Positions 26,459 through 34,261 of a stretch of 64,000 bases of DNA are shown here, piece after piece; within the stretch, counting starts at the first letter, position 1; every line of letters starts with the position of its first letter. A program made the position numbers and the translations under genes. The DNA is taken from assembly GCA_900549235.1 (NCBI GenBank), contig URNT01000011.1, positions 24,325 through 88,324 on the forward strand. The letters are read 5' to 3'. The notes under the pieces were generated by a model. It saw only the letters and a program-made list of their open reading frames with translations. It did not search any database and was not told the origin of the DNA. Origin of the DNA: an uncultured Clostridium sp. (lineage in GTDB: Bacteria; Bacillota; Clostridia; Lachnospirales; Lachnospiraceae).

Positions 26459-27535
26459 CTATCTGTTTTTCCTTTTCTCTGCTGCCATGGCAGTCAGCTC
26501 CTGATAAAGAGCAGACAAAAGCTCATCCTCCGGCACCTTGCGGATAATCTCGCCTCTGCGGATCAGAAGTCCCTCTCCCACTCCGCCTGCGATCCCTATA
26601 TCCGCCTCTCTGGCCTCGCCTGGCCCGTTGACCACGCAGCCCATCACAGCCACCTTGGCATCCAGATCCTCAAATTCCGTTACCATAGTCTCCACCTGGT
26701 TTGCCAGGCTGATCAGATCGATCCGGGTACGTCCGCAGGTGGGGCAGGACACCACCTCGATGCCGCCCTTTCTCAGTCCCAGGGTACGCAGGATCAGCTT
26801 TGCGCTCTTTACCTCCTCCACCGGATTGCCGGTCAGGGATACGCGGATGGTATCGCCGATGCCCTGATACAGGATAATTCCAAGGCCTACAGAGGACTTG
26901 ATATTTCCGGACAGGTAGGTGCCCGCTTCGGTAATGCCTACATGAAGGGGATGGTCTGTTTTCCTGGCGATCAGCTCATGGGCGCGGACGCACATCTGCA
27001 CGTCAGAGGACTTGATGCTGATCACCAGATTATCATAGCCCATCTCCTCAATAAGAGCCGTCTTTTCCAGAGCGCTTTCCACAATCCCCTCAGCCGTAAC
27101 ACCGCCGTATTTCTCGGTGAGATGCTTTTCCAGGGAGCCGCTGTTTACGCCCACCCGGATGGGGATATTATATTCCCTGGCCTTATCCACCACCGCCTGG
27201 ACCCGGTCTCTGGATCCGATATTTCCCGGATTGATCCGGATCTTGTCGGCCCCGTTTTCAATGGCCGCAATGGCCAGACGGTAATCAAAATGTATATCCG
27301 CCACCAGAGGGATATGGATCCCCTCCTTGATCTGCTTTATGGCCCTTGCCGCCTCCATATCCGGCACCGCCACACGGATGATCTCGCAGCCCGCCTTCTC
27401 AAGACGCAGGATCTGGGAAATGGTAGCCTCCGCATCCTGGGTTTTTGTATTGCACATGGACTGGATCAGGACGGGATTTCCGCCGCCGATGACCCTGTTT
27501 CCTATCTTCACTGTCTTTGTATGCTCCCGGAACAT
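26459..27535 (-). CDS. ispG: 4-hydroxy-3-methylbut-2-enyl-diphosphate synthase
   Basis: The iron-sulfur enzyme of the non-mevalonate isoprenoid pathway that reductively converts methylerythritol cyclodiphosphate to HMBPP. The 358-residue bacterial short form has cluster cysteines in CPTCGRT near residue 270 and CVVNGPGEA near 303. VADIHFDYRLA and KIRINPGNIG are family signatures. The ATG at 27535 has GGAGG 7 bases upstream. It lies between rseP and polC, the usual clostridial order; dxr is two genes upstream. Confidence 0.96.
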   Translation of the reverse strand: MFREHTKTVKIGNRVIGGGNPVLIQSMCNTKTQDAEATISQILRLEKAGCEIIRVAVPDMEAARAIKQIKEGIHIPLVADIHFDYRLAIAAIENGADKIRINPGNIGSRDRVQAVVDKAREYNIPIRVGVNSGSLEKHLTEKYGGVTAEGIVESALEKTALIEEMGYDNLVISIKSSDVQMCVRAHELIARKTDHPLHVGITEAGTYLSGNIKSSVGLGIILYQGIGDTIRVSLTGNPVEEVKSAKLILRTLGLRKGGIEVVSCPTCGRTRIDLISLANQVETMVTEFEDLDAKVAVMGCVVNGPGEAREADIGIAGGVGEGLLIRRGEIIRKVPEDELLSALYQELTAMAAEKRKNR

Positions 27536-27546
27536 CTCTATGCCTC

Positions 27547-28599
27547 CTACCAAAAAAGCTTTCGTATATCATTAAACAGGATAAGTACCATAAGAGCCAG
27601 CAAAAACGCCATACCGGCCATATGGACCATCCCTTCCTTTTCCTTGTCAATGGGCTTTCCACGCACTGCCTCGATCAGAAGGAATACCAGCCGCCCGCCG
27701 TCCAGAGCCGGAATGGGCAGAAGGTTCATCACTCCCAGGTTGGCGCTTAAAAGAACGCTGAAGCTTGCCAGCATAAGAGCCACCGCCCCGCCGCCGTAAG
27801 GCGCCACCTCATCTACGGTACTGTCAATGGCCGTTACAATACCTACCGGGCCGCTGATGTCATTAACCGACACATAGCCGTGGAACATCATATAAAGGCT
27901 GTCGAATACATAACGGATCTGATACCGCACCTCATAAAAGGCTTCTCTCAGAAGCTCCAGGGGGCCTGTGATCTTCTTTGGACTGGCGTCAAATACCACT
28001 CCCATCAGATACCGGTCCCCATTTTCAGATGCCACCGGCTCCAGTTCAGCCTTCATGGTCTGCACCGTACCGTCCTCTGCCGTCCGCTTCCAGCTAACCG
28101 TCAGCTCCTGGCCCGGATGGGTAAACAGATAGGTGGTTGCTTCATAATAAGAATGGATGCTTCTGCCGTTGATCTTTGTGATCACATCTCCGGCCAGCAT
28201 CCCCGCCTTCTGGGCAGGATACCCCTCCTGCACCTCCCGTATCTGGGAAGTGGTATAGCCGGAAGGGATCAGCATAGCAGCCGCCAGCACAAATGCCAAA
28301 AGGAAGTTAAAAACAGGCCCTGCGGCCACAACCGAAATCCTGGCCCATACCGGTTTATTGTTAAATGCGTGCTCATCCTCTTCGTTTTCATCCTCGCCCA
28401 GCATCATGCAGGAGCCTCCGAAGGGAAGGATCTTCACCGAATACCGTGTACCCCCCTTTTCTACACTGAAAAGCCTGGGCCCCATACCAAGTGAAAATTC
28501 GATCACACCGATCCCGTTCAGCTTGGCAAACAGAAAATGCCCGAACTCATGGATCGTAATGATGGCCCCCAATACCAGTACCGCTAAGATCATGTTCAT
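27547..28599 (-). CDS. rseP: Site-2 intramembrane protease RseP
   Basis: A 350-residue zinc metalloprotease that cuts membrane-spanning anti-sigma factors or other single-span substrates within the bilayer. The zinc motif HEFGH is in the first membrane segment at about residue 18, a PDZ domain spans about 110-190, and the second catalytic block NLLPIPALDGGRLVFL is near 300. GGTG precedes the ATG by 8 bases. It sits between dxr and ispG. Confidence 0.95.
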   Translation of the reverse strand: MNMILAVLVLGAIITIHEFGHFLFAKLNGIGVIEFSLGMGPRLFSVEKGGTRYSVKILPFGGSCMMLGEDENEEDEHAFNNKPVWARISVVAAGPVFNFLLAFVLAAAMLIPSGYTTSQIREVQEGYPAQKAGMLAGDVITKINGRSIHSYYEATTYLFTHPGQELTVSWKRTAEDGTVQTMKAELEPVASENGDRYLMGVVFDASPKKITGPLELLREAFYEVRYQIRYVFDSLYMMFHGYVSVNDISGPVGIVTAIDSTVDEVAPYGGGAVALMLASFSVLLSANLGVMNLLPIPALDGGRLVFLLIEAVRGKPIDKEKEGMVHMAGMAFLLALMVLILFNDIRKLFW

Positions 28600-28620
28600 T
28601 CAGTTGTCACCTTTCTTATA

Positions 28621-29766
28621 TTATACTCTGCTGCGGATATATTCGTAGGCCTCCCTCTCCGCCTCAAGGATCGTCTCTACATCCGGATCCTCCTTCACCT
28701 TGTGGGCCTCCATAGCCCCCTGGATCAGGTCGGTAATGGTCAGGTAGCCGATCTTTTTATCTAAAAACAGGCTGACTGCCAGCTCATTGGCCGCGTTGAA
28801 TACGGTGGGAAGGCTCCCTCCTCTGCGTCCCGCCTCATAGGCCAGGGAAAGCCCCCGGAAATTTTCCAGATCCGGCACATCAAAGGTAATCTCCCCAAGC
28901 TTCGTAAAATCCAGACGGTCTCCCGGAAGAAAGCGGCGCTCCGGATAATACAGGGCGTACTGGATCGGCAGCTTCATATCTGGCGTACCTAACTGGGCGA
29001 TTACAGCTCCGTCCTCATATTCTACCATGGAATGGATCACGCTGGCCGGCTGGATTACCACCTGGATCTGATCCATATCCACGTCAAACAGCCATCTGGC
29101 CTCCATTACCTCCAGCCCCTTATTCACCATAGTAGAGGAATCAATGGTGATTTTCCGGCCCATGGTCCAGTTGGGATGCTTCAGCGCATCCTCCGGCTGT
29201 ACACCGGCCATCTGCTCCCTGGTCCAGCCTCTGAAAGGCCCGCCGGAGGCGGTGAGAAGGATCTTGTGGATAGGATTTCCCGCTGCACCCTGAATGCTCT
29301 GGAAAATGGCGGAGTGCTCCGAATCTACAGGAAGAATCCGCACTCCCATCCTCTTTGCCAGAGGCATGATGATATGCCCCGCCGTCACCAGAGTTTCCTT
29401 ATTTGCCAGGGCAATATCCTTTCCGGCCTCCATGGCCGCGATGGTGGGGCGGATACCGATCATGCCTACTACTGCTGTTACCACCAGCTCTGCCTCCTCA
29501 CAGACAGCCGCCTCGATGAGGCCTTCCATCCCCCACAGGATCTTTACCTCCAGATCGGCCACCGCCCGTTTAAGCTCCATGGCCTTTTCATAGGTCCAGA
29601 CGCAGACCAGCCTTGGTCTGAACTCACGGATCTGCTGCTCCAGCAGAGTGATATTTCCCCCAGCCGCCAGAGCCGCCACCTGGATGTCCTTATTGTATCT
29701 TACGATTTCCAGCGTCTGGGTGCCGATGGAGCCGGTAGAGCCCAGAACCGAGATTCGTTTCATCAT
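28621..29766 (-). CDS. dxr: 1-deoxy-D-xylulose 5-phosphate reductoisomerase
   Basis: Makes 2-C-methylerythritol 4-phosphate from DXP with NADPH, the committed step of the non-mevalonate pathway. The 381 residues open with the NADPH motif GSTGSIGTQ. NKETLVTAG near residue 120, PVDSEHSAIFQ near 148 and SSTMVNKGLEVMEA near 210 are active-site and metal-binding blocks. Two adjacent ATGs exist; the first is nearer the GGGAG site, 11 bases away. Confidence 0.96.
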   Translation of the reverse strand: MMKRISVLGSTGSIGTQTLEIVRYNKDIQVAALAAGGNITLLEQQIREFRPRLVCVWTYEKAMELKRAVADLEVKILWGMEGLIEAAVCEEAELVVTAVVGMIGIRPTIAAMEAGKDIALANKETLVTAGHIIMPLAKRMGVRILPVDSEHSAIFQSIQGAAGNPIHKILLTASGGPFRGWTREQMAGVQPEDALKHPNWTMGRKITIDSSTMVNKGLEVMEARWLFDVDMDQIQVVIQPASVIHSMVEYEDGAVIAQLGTPDMKLPIQYALYYPERRFLPGDRLDFTKLGEITFDVPDLENFRGLSLAYEAGRRGGSLPTVFNAANELAVSLFLDKKIGYLTITDLIQGAMEAHKVKEDPDVETILEAEREAYEYIRSRV

Positions 29767-29784
29767 AGTTTATCATTCTCCCTG

Positions 29785-30585
29785 CTATTTTAAAAATGTC
29801 AGCGCAAAATAAATAGCCGGCGCCGTAAAGATCATACTGTCAAACCGGTCCAGGATCCCTCCGTGGCCGGGAATCAGATGGCCGTAATCCTTGATATTAT
29901 GGTTTCTCTTAATGGCTGAGGCCGCCAGATCGCCGATCTGTGAGATCACAGCCGCGATCCCGCAGGCAATAACGCAGGCCGCTTTCGGATTCATAAGCTC
30001 ATTCATATGGCCGCCGAACACCCAGCCAAAGAGCAGGCCCAAAAGAGCTGCCCCAAGGGTGCCTCCCACCGCTCCCTCGATGGATTTTTTCGGGCTCAGC
30101 ACCGGAGCCAGCTTGTGCTTTCCAAGAAGCATACCGCTGCAGTAGGCACAGGTGTCACACCCCCAGGAGCTTATAAAGATCAGCCACACAAGGTAAGCTC
30201 CGTCTGCCATCTCTCTCGTTTCATAAAGGAAGGACAGCATCACCGGAACGTAGCATACACCGAAAAATGCCCCTGTAATCTCCTCTGTCCTGTACTTTGG
30301 AAATGTAAACACATACAGCGCCATCAGAACCATCAGCGAAGCGATGATCATCAGGTTTAAATAACCTTCTCCCTCAAACAGCAGGATGCCATAGTAAGAA
30401 AGCGCCGTGGCATATCCTACAAAAGCAATGGACCTGCGGTGGATGCCGAGAACACGGTACAGTTCAAACAGCCCGATGATAGAGATCAGTGCTGTGACGG
30501 CAAAGAGCAGAAGCCCGCCCCGTCCCACAACCAGTACGGCCAGAAGCACCAGTATGATCCCGCTGATCAGTCGAGTCGTAAACAT
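29785..30585 (-). CDS. cdsA: Phosphatidate cytidylyltransferase
   Basis: Makes CDP-diacylglycerol from phosphatidate and CTP for phospholipid synthesis. It is a 266-residue membrane protein with about seven hydrophobic segments. The C-terminal signature is clear: QIGDLAASAIKRNHNIKDYG, then HGGILDRFDS, near residues 213-250. GGAG precedes the ATG by 6 bases. It follows uppS by 16 bases in the conserved cluster. Confidence 0.95.
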   Translation of the reverse strand: MFTTRLISGIILVLLAVLVVGRGGLLLFAVTALISIIGLFELYRVLGIHRRSIAFVGYATALSYYGILLFEGEGYLNLMIIASLMVLMALYVFTFPKYRTEEITGAFFGVCYVPVMLSFLYETREMADGAYLVWLIFISSWGCDTCAYCSGMLLGKHKLAPVLSPKKSIEGAVGGTLGAALLGLLFGWVFGGHMNELMNPKAACVIACGIAAVISQIGDLAASAIKRNHNIKDYGHLIPGHGGILDRFDSMIFTAPAIYFALTFLK

Positions 30586-30601
30586 GGCCTTCTCCTTTCT
30601 C

Positions 30602-31321
30602 CTACTTCACCCCGCCAAACCGCCGGTCTCTTTTATTATACTGCACAATGGCCTGTTCTAATTCGTCCCTGTTGAAATCAGGCCACAGACAGTCGGTTAC
30701 GTAGATCTCTGTATAAGCCAGCTGCCATAAAAGATAATTGGACAGGCGCAGCTCGCCGCTGGTACGGATCAAAAGATCTGGATCCGGGATCCCTGCCGTA
30801 TCCAGATAGGAGGCGATGGTTCCCTCGTCTATGGAGTCTGGATCCAGCACTCCCGCGGCCGCATCCTTTGAGAGCCTTGTCACTGCTCTGCGGATTTCAT
30901 CCCTGCCGCCGTAGTTTACCGCGATCACAAAGGTCATGCCTGTATTGTCCTTCGTATCTTCCTCCAGCCGGTTGATCCCTTCTATAATATCTCTGGCAAA
31001 GCGGTACCGGTCGCCGATCATCTTCACCCGTACATTGTTATCAGCCGCCACCTTTAAGAGGCGCACCATATAGTGACGGAACAGCTGCATCAGAGCGCCT
31101 ACCTCATCTTCTGAGCGCTTCCAGTTTTCTGTGGAGAATCCGTATACGGTCAGGTAGCTGATACCCATCCTGGCCGTCTCCTCTACGATCCTTTCCAAAG
31201 TGATACATCCCTCACGGTGTCCCATGGTACGGGGAAGTCCCCGCTTTTTTGCCCAGCGGCCATTGCCGTCCAGGATCAGGGCCACATGCCGGGGGATCAC
31301 CATATTTTTATCTAATGCCAT
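30602..31321 (-). CDS. uppS: Isoprenyl transferase (undecaprenyl diphosphate synthase)
   Basis: A cis-prenyltransferase making the C55 lipid carrier for cell-wall synthesis. The 239-residue protein has the catalytic block LDGNGRWAKKRG near residue 16, YGFSTENWKRS near 65, VNYGGRDEI near 139 and RTSGELRLSNYLLW near 188. The ATG at 31321 has GGAGG three bases upstream, a tight spacing; an in-frame ATG 33 bases earlier lacks a ribosome site. Confidence 0.95.
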   Translation of the reverse strand: MALDKNMVIPRHVALILDGNGRWAKKRGLPRTMGHREGCITLERIVEETARMGISYLTVYGFSTENWKRSEDEVGALMQLFRHYMVRLLKVAADNNVRVKMIGDRYRFARDIIEGINRLEEDTKDNTGMTFVIAVNYGGRDEIRRAVTRLSKDAAAGVLDPDSIDEGTIASYLDTAGIPDPDLLIRTSGELRLSNYLLWQLAYTEIYVTDCLWPDFNRDELEQAIVQYNKRDRRFGGVK

Positions 31322-31362
31322 AAACCTCCGCCTTTCTCTCATGCTTGGAATCATACATAATA

Positions 31363-31387
31363 AGAGGCAGGTGTCTCTCCTGCCCCT
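31363..31387 (-). terminator. Hairpin between frr and uppS, possible partial terminator
   Basis: Minus strand AGGGGCAGG pairs with CCTGCCTCT (9 bp, one G-T). It is followed by a loose TTATTATG rather than a firm T run, so it may only reduce or process read-through from frr into uppS. Confidence 0.4.
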
Positions 31388-31402
31388 GTTTCGTAGAACA
31401 GA

Positions 31403-31954
31403 CTATACCGTCATGATCTCCTTGGTCTTTTCTTCAATTGCCTTATCAATCTTTTCCACCATCTTGTCGGTAAGCTTCTGCATCCTCTCCGTTGCCTGGG
31501 TCAGATCGTCCTCGGAAATGTCTCCGGCCTTCTCCTGCTTCTTGAAGGCATCGTTTGCATCGCGGCGGATGTTGCGGATGGCAACCTTGGCGTTGTCGCC
31601 CTTTTTCTTTACATCCTTTGCCAGTTCCTTTCTGCGGTCCTCTGTCAGCTCAGGAAATATCAGGCGGATGCAGTTTCCGTCATTGGTAGGGTTGATGCCC
31701 AGCTCAGATGTAAGGATGGCCTTCTCGATGGACTTTAAAAGGCTCTTCTCCCAGGGCTGGATCACGATCATACGGGCCTCAGGCACCGATACGTTTCCTA
31801 CCTGCTGAAGGGGAGTAGGGGTGCCGTAGTAATCCACCTTGATCTTATCAAGTACATGGGGGTTGGCACGGCCGGCACGGATGGTGCCGTAGTCAGACAG
31901 CAGCACGTCCAGAGTTTTGTTCATCTTATCCTCATACATCTTTAATTCTTCCAT
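31403..31954 (-). CDS. frr: Ribosome recycling factor
   Basis: Splits the post-termination ribosome together with EF-G. The 183-residue length is typical. The family core shows RAGRANPHVLDKI near residue 26, YYGTPTPLQQ near 42, IRLIFPELTEDRRKEL near 95 and IRNIRRDAND near 126. AGGAGG precedes the ATG by 5 bases. It lies directly after pyrH as in most bacteria. Confidence 0.97.
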   Translation of the reverse strand: MEELKMYEDKMNKTLDVLLSDYGTIRAGRANPHVLDKIKVDYYGTPTPLQQVGNVSVPEARMIVIQPWEKSLLKSIEKAILTSELGINPTNDGNCIRLIFPELTEDRRKELAKDVKKKGDNAKVAIRNIRRDANDAFKKQEKAGDISEDDLTQATERMQKLTDKMVEKIDKAIEEKTKEIMTV

Positions 31955-32003
31955 AAATTCCTCCTGTTAACGCAGCGCCGGGCTGCTTAATTATATTCTG
32001 TCC

Positions 32004-32705
32004 TTATGCGGTGACGATAGTGCCGTTTATGCGGCCCTGCATGGCGTTTGCAATACCATTTTCCTCATTGAGGCTGAAGACTGCCATCGGCATCTTATGC
32101 TCCATGCACATAATGGAAGCGGTCAGATCCACAACCGCCAGCTGCTTGTCGATCACTTCCTGGATGGAAATGGTCTCATACTTCTTCGCCTCCGGGTTCA
32201 GCTTGGGATCGCTGTCGTATACACCGTCAATGGCCTTTGCAAGAAGGATACAGTCCGCATCCATCTCAATGGCCCTTAAGGCAATGCCGGTGTCCGTTGA
32301 GAAATAGGGATGTCCTGTTCCGCCGGCAAAAAATACAACCATGCCTTTTTCAAAATATTTATTCGCTCTGTCCTTTGAAAACAGCTTGGTCATGGAGCCG
32401 CACTCAAAGGGAGTCAGGATCTGTGTCATCATACCTGCGTTCCGGAAGATCTCTGACACATAAATGCAGTTCATCACCGTAGCCAGCATACCGATCTGGT
32501 CTGCCTTTGTACGGTCAATGGCCTCGCTGGTACGGCCCCTCCAGAAGTTACCGCCTCCAATCACAATCCCCACCTGGACGCCGGCATCTACAGAGAGCTT
32601 TACCTGCCTTGCCACTTCCTTGACCGTAGCCTCATCAAAGCCGGTCTTTTTCGGCCCGGCAAGTGCCTCGCCGCTTAATTTCAAGAATACGCGTTTCATC
32701 TCCAT
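32004..32705 (-). CDS. pyrH: UMP kinase
   Basis: Phosphorylates UMP to UDP. The 233-residue hexameric amino-acid-kinase-type protein has KLSGEAL near residue 8, GIVIGGGNFWRG near 45, FFAGGTGHPYFSTD near 125 and the C-terminal NGTIV. The ATG at 32705 is chosen because GAAGGAG lies 11 bases upstream and the homologous proteins begin nearby. It has its own promoter. tsf, its usual upstream neighbour, is 30 kb away in this window. Confidence 0.95.
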   Translation of the reverse strand: MEMKRVFLKLSGEALAGPKKTGFDEATVKEVARQVKLSVDAGVQVGIVIGGGNFWRGRTSEAIDRTKADQIGMLATVMNCIYVSEIFRNAGMMTQILTPFECGSMTKLFSKDRANKYFEKGMVVFFAGGTGHPYFSTDTGIALRAIEMDADCILLAKAIDGVYDSDPKLNPEAKKYETISIQEVIDKQLAVVDLTASIMCMEHKMPMAVFSLNEENGIANAMQGRINGTIVTA

Positions 32706-32742
32706 AAAAGCATTATCTCCTTCAGTTGCAATATCTTTAGTC

Positions 32743-32771
32743 ATTATAACATAGTTCCGCTGATTTGCAAA
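32743..32771 (-). promoter_or_regulatory. Promoter of the pyrH-frr cluster
   Basis: Minus strand TTTGCA (32771-32766), 17 bases, TATAAT (32748-32743). The -35 is only partial. It would let the housekeeping cluster be expressed without read-through from tsf. Confidence 0.6.
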
Positions 32772-32781
32772 GAAAAAGAAT

Positions 32782-32810
32782 TTGAGATTTCCGCCATTCT
32801 ATACTATAAT
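32782..32810 (+). promoter_or_regulatory. Promoter of the degenerate GGDEF-EAL/feoAB unit
   Basis: TTGAGA (32782-32787), 17 bases, TATAAT (32805-32810), back-to-back with the pyrH promoter. The leader is about 50 bases and holds a small AGTAA/TTACT hairpin. Confidence 0.75.
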
Positions 32811-32867
32811 GATTCCGTACAGTAAATCCTTACTAACCGTACACTAACTTCAAAGGAGGAAAATATT

Positions 32868-34241
32868 GTGGATTGGTTTAACAAACGTACAAAGGAAAAG
32901 GCGGTACCCTCACCCCAGGGGCAAACGGCGCCTGCAGGCCGCGAAGCGGCAGCAGCTGGAAGCCGCCCGGAATGTACGGAGCATCTTGACCGTCTGTTCG
33001 CATCCCGTTCCAAGGGCGTGGTGTTAAAATTATATCTGGATAATTTCAAGAATCTAAACAAGACCTTTGGCTACGACTACTGTGAGGAGCTTCTTTCCCA
33101 GATCACCAAGTATCTGACAGAGGAGGCCGGGGTTTTTGTTTACCGCTACATAGGCGTAGAGTTTATCCTTATTTTAGAGGACTGCACAGAAGGCCAGGCT
33201 GTCGATCTGGCAGATGATATTCTGGAGCGCTTTGGAAATGTATGGAAGATTCAGGGAGTGGACTGCCTCTGTTCCGCCCACATCGGCCTGTGCACCTATC
33301 CAGGACAGGCAGGCGACACCACAGAACTTCTTAAGCGTCTGGAGCTGGCTGTTTCCGCCGCCTCTGAAAACGGCACCAATCAGATAGCCGTTTATGACAG
33401 CCACCTTCACGGGCAGTTCATGCGCCGCCAGGCCATAGCCCTGTACCTTCAGACTGCTCTGGAAAAAAATGAGCTTGAAATCCGCTACCGCCCCACCTAC
33501 AATCTGGAAAAGGGCCGTTTTACAAGGGCCGATTCCTATATGCGGATCTTTATCCAGGGCATCGGTATGATCGGAGCCGCGGAGTTCCTTCCCATCGCTG
33601 AGGATTCCGGCCAGATCCGTTCCATTGGCTACTATGCCCTGAACCACGCGGGACGCTGCATCAGAGAACTTTTAGATCAGGAACGGGAGTTTGACTCCAT
33701 CTGTATCCCTGTTTCCGCCGTTCTTTTAGTTCAGGAGGATTTCCTCGACCAGGTGGAAAAGGTAATCCGCTCCTATGAGATCCCGGAAGGAAAGCTGGCC
33801 CTTGAAATCAGCGACGCGGCCCTTGGAAGCCTGTATGTAAATATCAGCATCATCATGCAGGAACTTTCCCAGCTTGGTGTAGAGCTTGTGATGAATGATT
33901 TCGGTTCCGGCTGCGCGCCTGTCAGCAGCGTGCTTGACCTGCCTATCAGTACCGTAAAGCTGGAGCGTATGTTTGTATGGCAGCTGGAGACTAATCCGGA
34001 AGCCGCGGCTGTTGCGGGAGGACTGATCCAGATCGCCAAAAACCTGGGACTGCACATCATCGCGGAGGGCGTGGAAACAGACAACCAGCTCACTGCCCTG
34101 AACGGCTATGCCTGCGAATACCAACAGGGCTTCTACTATGCTCCTACCGTAGAACAGGATGTAATGATTAAGGTAATGGGCACCACTCTGGACGAATCCA
34201 GACAGACTATTGAAGAAGAAAAACGCAAGATGCAGCGCTGA
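32868..34241 (+). CDS. Degenerate GGDEF-EAL domain protein
   Basis: A 457-residue soluble protein with a GGDEF-like domain at about 40-170 and an EAL-like domain at about 190-435. Both active sites look lost. GGDEF is replaced by IGVEF in RYIGVEFILIL, the EAL signature by DSY (ADSYMRI), DDFG by NDFG, and the usual glutamate of EITE by DAAL. EGVETDNQL is kept. It is thus more likely a c-di-GMP or protein-binding regulator than an enzyme. The start is GTG, with AGGAGG 8 bases upstream. It lies 20 bases before feoAB on the same strand, pointing to a role in iron uptake control, which is inference. Confidence 0.85.
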   Translation: MDWFNKRTKEKAVPSPQGQTAPAGREAAAAGSRPECTEHLDRLFASRSKGVVLKLYLDNFKNLNKTFGYDYCEELLSQITKYLTEEAGVFVYRYIGVEFILILEDCTEGQAVDLADDILERFGNVWKIQGVDCLCSAHIGLCTYPGQAGDTTELLKRLELAVSAASENGTNQIAVYDSHLHGQFMRRQAIALYLQTALEKNELEIRYRPTYNLEKGRFTRADSYMRIFIQGIGMIGAAEFLPIAEDSGQIRSIGYYALNHAGRCIRELLDQEREFDSICIPVSAVLLVQEDFLDQVEKVIRSYEIPEGKLALEISDAALGSLYVNISIIMQELSQLGVELVMNDFGSGCAPVSSVLDLPISTVKLERMFVWQLETNPEAAAVAGGLIQIAKNLGLHIIAEGVETDNQLTALNGYACEYQQGFYYAPTVEQDVMIKVMGTTLDESRQTIEEEKRKMQR

Positions 34242-34261
34242 GACAAAAGGGGGACAAAACA

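Noticed and set aside
26411..27799. A 462-codon + strand frame opposite ispG and the 3' end of rseP
   Set aside because: It mirrors well-recognised minus strand genes, has no ribosome site and its translation resembles no protein; long antisense frames are common in such G+C-balanced coding sequence.
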